36,504 bases of DNA, taken from NCBI GenBank assembly GCA_018064605.1, contig JAGHUX010000003.1:1-36504 (forward strand), given 5' to 3'. Within the stretch, counting starts at the first letter, position 1. Each line of letters begins with the position of its first letter. Both the position numbers and the translations under genes were made by a program. The stretch comes from Candidatus Limimorpha caballi (lineage in GTDB: Bacteria; Bacteroidota; Bacteroidia; Bacteroidales; F082). Under the pieces are notes generated by a model that was not told the DNA's origin, ran no database searches, and worked only from the letters and a program-made list of their open reading frames with translations. This document shows positions 27,101 through 34,460 of this stretch, piece by piece.

Positions 27101-30100
27101 ACGTATGATTTCTTGGATTTGAGTTCGTCATACAGTGGCATGCCACACAGCGTATTTATGCCTGTTTTGGAGCAGGAAAAAAACACAAATTCGTCTAACG
27201 GAATGACAACAACCAAAAAAGTCAGCCAATTTGACGAATATGGTAATCCGAAAACGATAACCACCACCATTAAGGCAAATAATATTACTACGGAATACAA
27301 AAAAATTAGCCAATACACATATCGTAACAACACAAGTGGTCGCAGACTGATTGGTTTGGTTACTTCGTCTCACGACACATATAGATATGGTAGTAACAAC
27401 AGCAACAGCATAACCATAAATACCACTTACGATTATGATAATTGCGGTTTTATGAAACAAAAAGTGTGCAATGGTATAGATGAGAGATACTCACGGGATA
27501 GCCATGGCAATACAATAAGTATCGATAGAATTACCGATAGCGGAACAAGATCCGAGACAATGACATATTCCGGCGACGGCAGATTCCTTGAAAGCCATAC
27601 CGATGCAATGGGCAACACCACTTCATATCAGTATATAAACAGAAACGGACTGCTAAGAAGTGTTACTGACCCCAACGGACTTGTCACAACATACCATTAT
27701 GATATGCTCGGAAATGTTACAGGCATTGATTATCCCGATGGAACCAAAGAACTGTTTGTCAAACGCTGGACAATACCATTCCCAAACAGTGGTTACACTG
27801 AACATCCGGATATGCCTGCGACAGGACAATCGGTCTATTACACCTGGTCGAAAAGAAACGGGCAACAGGCAACCACATCGTTCTTTGACCAACACGACCG
27901 ATTGTTGAGGTCTGTCACAACAGATTTAACCGGAAGAAATATTTATTGCGATTATACTTATTACAATAAATCCGGTCTGTTACACACAGAGTCTCTGCCG
28001 TATTTCAGCAATGTCGGACAAACTGGTGTGATTACATATTCGTATGATTACCTTGACAGGATAACATCAATATCAAAGCCCGGATATGCGCAATATACGC
28101 ACTCTTACAATGGCAATACCGAGACAATACATGATTTTGACGGCAGCACAAAAACCGTTAAATATGCTCCAAACGGTCTGCCATATCAAATTACAGATAA
28201 CGGAACAACCATTGAGTACAGTTATTATGGTGACGGCAAAATCATGAGCACAAAAGTTGGTGGCAACAACAATACAAAAATTGAATACACTTACGATGCA
28301 AACAGACATCCTAACACCATGTCAGACCCTTCGCTTGGTCTGAGAACTTATTCACACAACGCTTTTGGCGAACTCATTAGCGAGACAAACAACAAGGGAC
28401 AAACAACCAACTATTCATACGATGCCTTAGGCCGTATGACAAGCCGAACCGATGAAGATGGTACAACAACATGGCAATACGACCAACAAATGGCAGGTCT
28501 GCTTGATTGCACTGTTTATGAACCGACAGACTCTGGGGAACCTTCTGTAAGAGAGACGTTTGAATATGACCAACATGGCAGACTTATTCATCAAAATCAA
28601 TTATTAAGCAGAGAAAACAGACCTCTTGAATTTACCTATGAATACAATAAATATGGACAAAGGAAATCAATCATTTATCCTTCAGGATATGCCATATCAT
28701 ACAGCTATGACCAAAGCGGAAACATGCTGTCGGTTAAAAACTCCGCCGACGGAAGCGTTCTGTGGTCTGCGTCATCAACAGACAAGTTTGGGAACATCAC
28801 CAATTTCACACTTGGCAGCAATATCAATGTCGGCAGGACATACGACAGCCAGACGGGGCTTGTCGCAAGCCTAAACGCTAATAGTGGCATGTTACTTGTT
28901 CAGAGCATGCAATACCAATGGAATGACAACAAAGGCAACCTGACAAGTAGAACTGACAATACAACAAACCATCAGGAAAATTTCACTTACGACAATTACA
29001 ACCGTCTTACTAACATTGAGATTGACGGAAACAATTCCCGTAACATAACATACGACAACTTGGGTAATGTCAGTGGCAAATATGACGCCGGCTCAATGAT
29101 ATACAACTCTGGCAACCCATATGCCGTGAAAAAGATTTACGACATCCCCAATATCTGTTCGTACGATGGTGCGCAAGATATAACCTATACTTCTTTTGAC
29201 AAAGTGAAGTCCATATCCCAGGGGACAAAAACTTTAAATGTCAGCTATGGAGCCGACAGGCAGCGCGTACGGCAAACGCTCAACATCGGCAACAATACCA
29301 AGACAAAGCGATATTTCACATCCCTTTATGAAGTGGTTACAAATGGCGGAACAACCAAAAAATTCCATTATCTGACTTCTTCTACCGGATTATTTGCTAT
29401 CTTTGCACTGGATTCGAACAACAACGGCACCATGAACTATGTCATAAAAGACCATCAGGGAAGCATGTACGCTACTGTAACAGGCAACACTGTCGAACGC
29501 TACAGTTTTGACGCCTGGGGGCGCCGCCGCAACCCGCAGACGCTGTCATACGACAACGTCACCACCTCATTCGACCGCGGTTACACCCTGCATGAGCACT
29601 ACGATGACTTCGGTCTGATAAACATGAACGGCCGCCTGTACGACCCTCTTGTTGCCCGTATGCTTTCTCCTGACATCGTTATCCAAGACGAACAGAACTC
29701 ACAGGCATACAACAGATACTCCTATTGCTTCAACAACCCATTGAGGTTTACCGACCCGAGCGGGTATGTAGTTAGAGGCCATTACAACATCCTGAATTGG
29801 AATTCAACCATATATTATGATGTCGATCTTAATAGAAATAACGGCAACTCTTTCAACACGGATTTGAGCGAGGGCATTTATTCCCCTGTTTATGATGTGA
29901 ACGGCAATTTTTTGGGAACGGACGATGAAGGATTACAAGGCGAAGCCATTGTTATGAGGAAAGAAGACTTCAAACAAGGCATGAGTCATCAGGATGCGTT
30001 ATCATTTGCAACTGATTTGGCAGAAAACAACAAGGAAGAAGCTGAAATGAGAATGAATCTGCATTATGCTTCCCTGAGGAACAGACCGGATTGGGATGGA

Positions 30101-30553
30101 TTTGTTACAATTGATGAGGGAATAGCATGGGCGAAATCACACATCGGAGCTTTAGAAAATCCCACACCGGATAACATGCTATATATCAATTCAGCATTAC
30201 TTGATTTTGGCAATATATCTATTGGCAATTTTGGTAACGGTGAAGGGAAAATATCTCCCATAAATCTTTTTAATCAATACAACACAATTCATTCAACATA
30301 TAATCCGATTTTACGTTCAACAGTTTATGCGTTAGGTCGAGTGGATTGTTATTTAGATGATGCAACTTTAGGAATGTTTCATATAGTTAATGATTATGAT
30401 AAGCCTTATGGTAGGGCCACGGATTATGATTGGAACGGAGGAGGTGGCGTAATAAGGTCAACTGCAATTATATTAGAGAAAAGACGAGCCAATATACCCA
30501 ATGGTGCTGGTTTTAGAGTGTATTATTATGGAGTGGGGTATTTAAATAGATAA
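24155..30553 (+). CDS. Secreted SpvB/TcdB-type RHS polymorphic toxin
   Basis: A 2132-residue protein, chosen from the ATG at 24155 because it begins with a signal peptide (MKNNILILFFLALCSMASAQ). Order: SpvB-like domain (GLKPDLSFVYNSQAGDGIMG near residue 132), VCBS/FG-GAP calcium-type repeats (DIDGDGYNE near 484, DFDGNGCSD near 545, DFTGDGRDQ near 597, DFNGDNKQD near 664, DFNGDGFSD near 721), RHS/YD repeats from about 1015, and the RHS-associated core ending in DPSG (1867-1870), the self-cleavage site in this family. The last 262 residues are a variable pre-toxin and toxin tip. The shell is expected to enclose the tip and deliver it to a neighbour. The tip contains DRPDWDG-type linker and ends YDWNGGGGVIR...GFRVYYYG; its chemistry is unknown. 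An immunity gene follows after four bases. Confidence 0.9.
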   Translation: MKNNILILFFLALCSMASAQISYDEEHEEESFSLNTTLNSNRSYHYTALSRIDLNPGFSYAPARGKSALFEIDPMMVVPPTYGTGVSTASDPNLVVQAPAGMPYSLPMTTDVNNNGAAVITIPIDCPPGAGGLKPDLSFVYNSQAGDGIMGPGWSIGGMSKISRVPYKYYYSNYSNAVNFTNQDDYSLDGIRLIKGNDGKYYPEVFDNSVITFANNSFIVSKPNGYVYTYGGTNDSKHYPQGITSNPVEWHISSIQDPYGNTINFSYSKDNDGGFYPSQISYSGYTIQFNYHSAERNDTQKKFFADNTQQTGYSKITKILDNLDFKKGNEGIHSYHLTYMPLGDLPNRELQFIQKYGTYNEGGSKPYPENCSASCQFVWHNSSGDLQVENVFSFLDTGIENSSNGYHQEKVFAARFPESDNDGRNDMVMLLKQGQNPFYKMVVLRNSSSNSATGPTYSYDFDLVDCGNVNSCLAINNNCCVFAPIDIDGDGYNEILYIYHDQYPHYHEKLIKYDEATHGFIIIDVPIDSILPASTNNPYEFHVGDFDGNGCSDLLVTNGKFIRIYLSVDGAFNTTISNVYGYNLYDNAIHHYEYIGDFTGDGRDQLISLYEYSTTPGNYRAKRLNIKKNPSSNTWILQVSQEYYPAFNQHFGGSAECTHFCQGDFNGDNKQDFVAIMQTTEDKKWYFYLSKGDGINFELKTWGNVTSYSEIADEFIPVSADFNGDGFSDLNITKRERKNYPPNQLNSQEYYFYYRYQYLIRVDDDGAKVLRKCLVDENDEEQYVGIAPYGSTSINQLNWVMSCVGNFRGTSSCEVAYTTLTLNNRQSVHIRMWNTGDFDNPPLKAIAYARNGLGVTTQYDYVQHTYQGIYETQTQRDRDPVIEYTKTFTQHLNVVKKMKVETNEGVSREILYFFRRPIMHTRGKGFLGFQKISNVVECQSSNSSSSLIGTDRLLKLNTDYYVLYPEKTTVHHNGNRFNEFYYTYDFLDLSSSYSGMPHSVFMPVLEQEKNTNSSNGMTTTKKVSQFDEYGNPKTITTTIKANNITTEYKKISQYTYRNNTSGRRLIGLVTSSHDTYRYGSNNSNSITINTTYDYDNCGFMKQKVCNGIDERYSRDSHGNTISIDRITDSGTRSETMTYSGDGRFLESHTDAMGNTTSYQYINRNGLLRSVTDPNGLVTTYHYDMLGNVTGIDYPDGTKELFVKRWTIPFPNSGYTEHPDMPATGQSVYYTWSKRNGQQATTSFFDQHDRLLRSVTTDLTGRNIYCDYTYYNKSGLLHTESLPYFSNVGQTGVITYSYDYLDRITSISKPGYAQYTHSYNGNTETIHDFDGSTKTVKYAPNGLPYQITDNGTTIEYSYYGDGKIMSTKVGGNNNTKIEYTYDANRHPNTMSDPSLGLRTYSHNAFGELISETNNKGQTTNYSYDALGRMTSRTDEDGTTTWQYDQQMAGLLDCTVYEPTDSGEPSVRETFEYDQHGRLIHQNQLLSRENRPLEFTYEYNKYGQRKSIIYPSGYAISYSYDQSGNMLSVKNSADGSVLWSASSTDKFGNITNFTLGSNINVGRTYDSQTGLVASLNANSGMLLVQSMQYQWNDNKGNLTSRTDNTTNHQENFTYDNYNRLTNIEIDGNNSRNITYDNLGNVSGKYDAGSMIYNSGNPYAVKKIYDIPNICSYDGAQDITYTSFDKVKSISQGTKTLNVSYGADRQRVRQTLNIGNNTKTKRYFTSLYEVVTNGGTTKKFHYLTSSTGLFAIFALDSNNNGTMNYVIKDHQGSMYATVTGNTVERYSFDAWGRRRNPQTLSYDNVTTSFDRGYTLHEHYDDFGLINMNGRLYDPLVARMLSPDIVIQDEQNSQAYNRYSYCFNNPLRFTDPSGYVVRGHYNILNWNSTIYYDVDLNRNNGNSFNTDLSEGIYSPVYDVNGNFLGTDDEGLQGEAIVMRKEDFKQGMSHQDALSFATDLAENNKEEAEMRMNLHYASLRNRPDWDGFVTIDEGIAWAKSHIGALENPTPDNMLYINSALLDFGNISIGNFGNGEGKISPINLFNQYNTIHSTYNPILRSTVYALGRVDCYLDDATLGMFHIVNDYDKPYGRATDYDWNGGGGVIRSTAIILEKRRANIPNGAGFRVYYYGVGYLNR
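29381..30103 (+). repeat. RHS-core repeat copy 1 (inside the full RHS gene)
   Basis: This copy covers TCTACCGGATTATTTGCTAT through the DPSG region and on through the pre-toxin segment. It matches copy 4 almost to RNRPDWDG (about 30103), copy 2 to about 29925, and copy 3 to about 29768. These different end points are where the tips diverge. Confidence 0.9.
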
Positions 30554-30557
30554 TACA

Positions 30558-31046
30558 ATGAAAGCGAAGTCAAGAAAAAGATGGATAACAATAGGTGTTA
30601 TTGTCTTTGTTATTTTAGTGCTACCTGTTAGTTTGTTTCTTTTATCAGAATGGCTGTTCCCTTCATTTTGGGGAAGTTACAATTTGGGGAATGATTTATA
30701 TATGATGGAATGGGATGGCAATTGCCGAATAATAGTATACAATAACCATGTAAAGACTAGAACATGTTTCAGCGGAGCATATGTCATACCAAATCTTGAA
30801 GTGGATCCAACCATCCGAGTTATTACTGCCAAATCAAATAAACATTGGGTGATTGTTGAAGCTTATAAGAATTATGATAAAGATGATAGATGTTATTTCG
30901 TGATTGATAAATCATTTGATCTTAACGGTTTAGACTGGCAAAAAGACAGATGCGATAGTATTATACAAAGTCATATCATACTTTTAAATAGTGTTCAAGA
31001 TTTAGAGAAAAAGTTATTTGAATTAGATATTAAGCTGCATATTTAG
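30558..31046 (+). CDS. Probable immunity protein 1 (membrane-anchored)
   Basis: A 162-residue protein starting four bases after the RHS stop. After a basic N-terminus (MKAKSRKR) comes one hydrophobic helix WITIGVIVFVILVLPVSLFL, then a soluble domain with GNDLYMMEWDGNCRIIVYNN, YVIPNLEVDPTIRVITAKSN and YFVIDKSFDLNG. The segment pattern resembles DUF3997-type proteins, but this is a weak impression. Position and partner spacing identify it as the cognate immunity protein of the full-length RHS tip. The anchor places the domain on the periplasmic face, suggesting the toxin acts there. Base composition is much more AT-rich than the RHS core. Confidence 0.7.
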   Translation: MKAKSRKRWITIGVIVFVILVLPVSLFLLSEWLFPSFWGSYNLGNDLYMMEWDGNCRIIVYNNHVKTRTCFSGAYVIPNLEVDPTIRVITAKSNKHWVIVEAYKNYDKDDRCYFVIDKSFDLNGLDWQKDRCDSIIQSHIILLNSVQDLEKKLFELDIKLHI

Positions 31047-31074
31047 CAATTTTTATGTCAACATAATAAAACTA

Positions 31075-31603
31075 CTATCTTTGCACTGGATTCGAACAAT
31101 AACGGCACCATGAACTATGTCATAAAAGACCATCAGGGAAGCATGTACGCTACTGTAACAGGCAACACTGTCGAACGCTACAGCTTCGACGCTTGGGGGC
31201 GCCGCCGCAACCCGCAGACGCTGTCATACGACAACGTCACCACCTCATTCGACCGCGGTTACACCATGCATGAGCACTACGACGACTTCGGCTTGATTAA
31301 CATGAACGGCCGCCTGTACGACCCTCTTGTTGCCCGTATGCTTTCTCCTGACATCGTTATCCAAGACGAGCAAAACTCACAGGCATATAACAGATACTCA
31401 TATTGCCTCAACAACCCGCTGAGATACACCGACCCGAGCGGGTATATTGTTAGAGACCGTTACAACATCCTGAATTGGAGTTCAACCATGTATTATGATG
31501 TTGATCTTAATAGAAATAACGGCAGCTCCTTCAACACTGATTTAAGTGAAGGCATTTATTCTCCGATTTATGATGTGAACGGCAATTTCTTGGGTACAAC
31601 AAA
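31075..31603 (+). repeat. RHS-core repeat copy 2
   Basis: Homology begins at CTATCTTTGCACTGGATTCG and continues through DPSG and the NILNW...NGNFLGT pre-toxin segment to about 31603, where the tip becomes unrelated. Its core variants match copy 1 (GCTACTGTAACAGG, CTTGTTGCCCG). Confidence 0.9.
31076..31083 (+). promoter_or_regulatory. TAnnTTTG box at the head of cassette 2
   Basis: TATCTTTG (then CA) matches the Bacteroidetes -7 box and lies 26 bases ahead of the cassette ATG. No good -33 TTG is present here, so promoter activity is uncertain. The same box is at 29398, 32756 and 34502. Confidence 0.35.
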
Positions 31604-32189
31604 AGAAGGCTTTACAGGAGACGTGTTGGTGTATACCGGCAACGATAACATCGATTTTTCGTCATTGACAGAAAACGAAGCTCTTGAGTATCCTGATATG
31701 TTTGAATATGACGAGGTTAGGAATCTTCTTACCGGTAATGCAAAGTCAAATATTTGGACTAGTATTGTTTCACAATTGGAAGGAGCACAGATATATGATG
31801 AAAAGTTTTCATTATCTTCTATAAATGATAGCAAAATCGGATTCAATGCTAATATAAACGAAGCAAATTGGGCAACTTCTCCGAAGAGTGGTAAAATTGT
31901 TGGATCAGATCTGTATAATAAATCATATGAGACCACTGTGGAAAACATACAGTCTTCTGTAATAGTTCACGAGTGGTATTCACATTTGAAAAAAGGGAAT
32001 AACGATTTATTGAAATCGCACAGATTAGCATATAAAAATGTTATCAATTTCAAGCCTTTATGGAATAAAACCACTGATAATTATAAAAAGTTCAATCTGA
32101 AAAACTTACAAAGATATACACAAGATGAAACTGGCCGTAGTATTGTTGATAAACCTTATAGGAGGTTGTACAAATTATACTGTGAATAA
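31110..32189 (+). CDS. Orphan RHS C-terminal cassette 2 with a different toxin tip
   Basis: A 359-residue protein lacking the signal peptide and shell. It starts at the ATG equivalent to M in NGTMNYVIKDHQG, carries the RHS core to DPSG, then the shared NILNWSSTMYYDVDLNRNNG segment, and diverges at GTTKEGFTG. The tip contains NIQSSVIVHEWYSHLKKGN and a downstream SHRLAYKN, a pattern I associate with Bacteroidota RHS tips. HEWYSH is HExxxH, not the classical HExxH, so a metallopeptidase call is tentative. The 3' end overlaps the immunity gene by 65 bases. Alone it would not be exported; it is likely a reserve tip that can recombine into the full gene. Confidence 0.8.
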   Translation: MNYVIKDHQGSMYATVTGNTVERYSFDAWGRRRNPQTLSYDNVTTSFDRGYTMHEHYDDFGLINMNGRLYDPLVARMLSPDIVIQDEQNSQAYNRYSYCLNNPLRYTDPSGYIVRDRYNILNWSSTMYYDVDLNRNNGSSFNTDLSEGIYSPIYDVNGNFLGTTKEGFTGDVLVYTGNDNIDFSSLTENEALEYPDMFEYDEVRNLLTGNAKSNIWTSIVSQLEGAQIYDEKFSLSSINDSKIGFNANINEANWATSPKSGKIVGSDLYNKSYETTVENIQSSVIVHEWYSHLKKGNNDLLKSHRLAYKNVINFKPLWNKTTDNYKKFNLKNLQRYTQDETGRSIVDKPYRRLYKLYCE

Positions 32190-32715
32190 AACTCACAATG
32201 ATTATTTACATTATTATATGTCAAATTGTTTTGTTACAGGGGAATATGAATTATCAGTAACACAACAGGATCCCGATAGCATAGTTGTTACTTGTTACAA
32301 TATCGACAAGTCAAGATATTATGAATACATTGTTATTTATTCTGTAACAGAAGGATTAACCATTAGGGGAAATGATATCGCAAAAGGATTAATCCCTCTT
32401 AAAATAAGTTTTCCTAATTATACAGACGAATTTCTTTCTGTAATAGATGAGTTTTATATTAAAAAAAAGAGTCTTATAATTAAAAATAAAACTAGAACGG
32501 ATGATTATTGGATTGAAGATAGACCAACTTTTTTAATAGAGTGTTATTATGAGGATAAAAAATTGTTCTATGAGTTTACAAAACTGTCTATAGAAGGGTA
32601 TGATTTAATTTTTGACGAAAAATATGAAGATTTCATTCGTAAAATAAAAAACATGATTCAAAAATATGATAGAAAAGTTTATAATACAGACACTCTTAGA
32701 CAAAAATATTGGTAA
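32125..32715 (+). CDS. Probable immunity lipoprotein 2
   Basis: A 196-residue protein whose ATG lies inside the toxin 2 gene in another frame. It has a lipoprotein signal MKLAVVLLINLIGGC, with the lipobox Cys at residue 15, then a beta-rich domain (SIVVTCYNIDKSRYYEYIVI, IPLKISFPNY) and a helical C-terminus (YEDFIRKIKNMIQKY). I recognise no family. The long overlap with the toxin gene locks the two together, as expected for a toxin-immunity pair. The lipid anchor puts it at the periplasmic side of a membrane, pointing to a periplasmic toxin target. It ends just before cassette 3. Confidence 0.7.
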   Translation: MKLAVVLLINLIGGCTNYTVNKTHNDYLHYYMSNCFVTGEYELSVTQQDPDSIVVTCYNIDKSRYYEYIVIYSVTEGLTIRGNDIAKGLIPLKISFPNYTDEFLSVIDEFYIKKKSLIIKNKTRTDDYWIEDRPTFLIECYYEDKKLFYEFTKLSIEGYDLIFDEKYEDFIRKIKNMIQKYDRKVYNTDTLRQKYW

Positions 32716-33863
32716 ATAACAACATACACAAATTGACATCTACCGGATTATTTGCTATCTTTGCACTGGATTCGAACAATAGCGGCATCATGAGCTATGT
32801 TATAAAAGACCATCAGGGAAGCATGTACGCCACCATAACAGGCAACACTGTCGAGCGCTACAGCTTCGACGCTTGGGGGCGCCGCCGCAACCCGCAGACG
32901 CTGTCATACGACAACGTCACCACAACGTTCGACCGCGGTTACACCCTGCATGAACACTACGACGACTTCGGCTTGATTAACATGAACGGCCGCCTGTACG
33001 ACCCTCTCATTGCCCGAATGCTTTCTCCTGACATTGTTATCCAAGACGAACAGAACTCACAAGCATATAACAGATATTCGTACTGCTTCAATAATCCGTT
33101 GAGGTACACCGACCCGAGTGGGTATATTTCGGTGGGAGGATGTCGCAATAATTGGCGCCAGTTATTATACTTGGACTTTTGGAACACACACTCAAACACG
33201 CATTCCTCTTTCTCAACCGATGAGTCTCTAGGAAACCAGATTCCTGTTGACGATTGGTATGAAGATTCCGACGGCAACATTAATTGGACCGATTACAAAA
33301 GCCAAGCGGAAATGGACAAAGCCGGATTGGATGGAAAGTATCTAGGAGAAATTGTGGTCGTTTTCAAAGGATCAACAACTGAAAATCTTGGTGAGAATGA
33401 TTACTTGAATGGAGAAGGAGCAAATCCAGCAATAGTTACTGTTTATGGTAAATATGGAGCTGATGACATTGAAAGCTATACCGGATATACAATGTCTTCT
33501 AATTATACAAAATATGGTGCTATTGCCGATGGCTATTATGATGTTGTTTATGATGAAAAGGGTAAATCTGGAAAAATATCATCTCATTATGCAGTTAATA
33601 GTCGAAATCCCGTAGATTGTTTATATGGAAGAAATAACGGATGGTATAATAAAGTGCTGGGGGCATACAGCTCAACTCAAAAAGATGGAGTTTTTGTTCA
33701 TCGGACAAATATGGATGGTTTTGCTGGAGCAAATGTGTCAACAGGATGTCCATTAATATTAGGATCTCAATGGAATGATTTTGAAAAACAAATCGGGCAA
33801 AATGGATTCAAAATGATTATTAGAAGAGAACATTTTCCAGAATATAAATGTATTTTAAAATGA
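32709..33863 (+). CDS. Orphan RHS C-terminal cassette 3 with an L,D-transpeptidase-like tip
   Basis: The frame opens with TTG at 32709 and is homologous to the RHS core from LTSTGLFAIFALDSNN; a more conventional start is the ATG at 32790. After DPSGY it diverges at once (SVGGCRNNWRQLL). The last part reads DVVYDEKGKSGKISSHYAVN, then GVFVHRTNMDGFAGANVSTG followed by CPLILGSQW. The spaced His and the S-T-G-C motif resemble the catalytic His and SxGC of YkuD-type L,D-transpeptidases or carboxypeptidases that act on peptidoglycan; I infer this from motif shape only. Its stop overlaps the next start (ATGA). The partner immunity protein is exported, which agrees with a cell-wall target. Confidence 0.78.
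   Translation: MVNNNIHKLTSTGLFAIFALDSNNSGIMSYVIKDHQGSMYATITGNTVERYSFDAWGRRRNPQTLSYDNVTTTFDRGYTLHEHYDDFGLINMNGRLYDPLIARMLSPDIVIQDEQNSQAYNRYSYCFNNPLRYTDPSGYISVGGCRNNWRQLLYLDFWNTHSNTHSSFSTDESLGNQIPVDDWYEDSDGNINWTDYKSQAEMDKAGLDGKYLGEIVVVFKGSTTENLGENDYLNGEGANPAIVTVYGKYGADDIESYTGYTMSSNYTKYGAIADGYYDVVYDEKGKSGKISSHYAVNSRNPVDCLYGRNNGWYNKVLGAYSSTQKDGVFVHRTNMDGFAGANVSTGCPLILGSQWNDFEKQIGQNGFKMIIRREHFPEYKCILK
32733..32763 (+). promoter_or_regulatory. Candidate promoter at the head of cassette 3
   Basis: TTG (32733-32735, in TTGACA) and TATCTTTG (32756-32763) are 20 bases apart, a full Bacteroidetes-type promoter. The -7 box lies in the RHS repeat and the -33 element in the unique flank. The ATG at 32790 is 26 bases after the -7 box. 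Confidence 0.5.
32739..33127 (+). repeat. RHS-core repeat copy 3
   Basis: Homology runs from TCTACCGGATTATTTGCTAT to just after DPSGYI. This is the shortest shared segment of the four; the tip changes at the cleavage motif itself. Core variants (GCCACCATAACAGG, CACAACGTTCGACC, CTCATTGCCCGA) match copy 4. Confidence 0.9.
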
Positions 33864-34411
33864 AACAATTCTTAATGTTGCTTTTTGTTTTGATTAATTT
33901 TCATATGGTTTTATCACAAAATAACAGTTTTTGTTTTGTGTATAAAATGAATGAAAAGATACCTTTATATAATTCATCCATAGATTCCATTACATCATAT
34001 TTCTTATATCAGGATTCTTTAAAAGAAAACTATTATTCTCTTCAAATATTAGATAAAATAGATGACAGATTTTTAGTGAATGTCTTTGAATACAATAATC
34101 TGAAATGTAATGGTTGGATTGAAAAAAAATATTGTTGTGTTTGGTGTTGGTTAATGTCCTCACAAAGCATATACTTATTTTCGGAACCTGATTTAGGAAG
34201 TTCTTACATTGAATTATTTGACAATGACCTAATTAGACAGCAAGATGGCATTGTTGCAAATATTTTAGATTATGAAAATGGGTCGTTTTGGGTGAAACTT
34301 TTAGTGCAAACAAGAACTACAACATACATTGGTTGGACATTAAATTATTGCAATTCAATATATGGATCATGTGAAGGTACAAGTACCCCTTTCAACATAT
34401 ATAAGAGATAG
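33860..34411 (+). CDS. Probable immunity protein 3, exported, SH3-like
   Basis: A 183-residue protein starting in the toxin 3 stop (ATGA overlap); an ATG at 33848 is less likely. It has a signal peptide MKQFLMLLFVLINFHMVLSQ and two SH3-like beta segments: one ending GWIEKKYCCVW and a second with IYLFSEPDLGSSYIELFDND, then WVKLLVQTRTTTYIGWTLNY. Bacterial SH3-type domains often bind peptidoglycan or mask binding sites. Export to the periplasm plus an SH3-like fold agrees with neutralising a peptidoglycan-acting toxin. The family is not confirmed. Extremely AT-rich compared with the RHS core upstream. Confidence 0.7.
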   Translation: MKQFLMLLFVLINFHMVLSQNNSFCFVYKMNEKIPLYNSSIDSITSYFLYQDSLKENYYSLQILDKIDDRFLVNVFEYNNLKCNGWIEKKYCCVWCWLMSSQSIYLFSEPDLGSSYIELFDNDLIRQQDGIVANILDYENGSFWVKLLVQTRTTTYIGWTLNYCNSIYGSCEGTSTPFNIYKR

Positions 34412-34460
34412 TGGTTATAAGAATGGCTCTGTTTTATTAAAATAGTTGTTTTGTGACAAG

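Noticed and set aside
24155..30553. T9SS sorting domain on the RHS protein
   Set aside because: The C-terminus is the toxin tip; no PNP/GIY-type sorting pattern is present.
30558..31110. Immunity 1 and cassette 2 as one gene with a read-through stop
   Set aside because: They are in the same frame with no other stop than TAG at 31044-31046, but an immunity-RHS fusion makes no functional sense and the cassette has its own ATG.
31940..31990. Classical HExxH zinc protease motif in tip 2
   Set aside because: The residues are HEWYSH, one residue too long for HExxH; only a tentative metal-binding note is kept.
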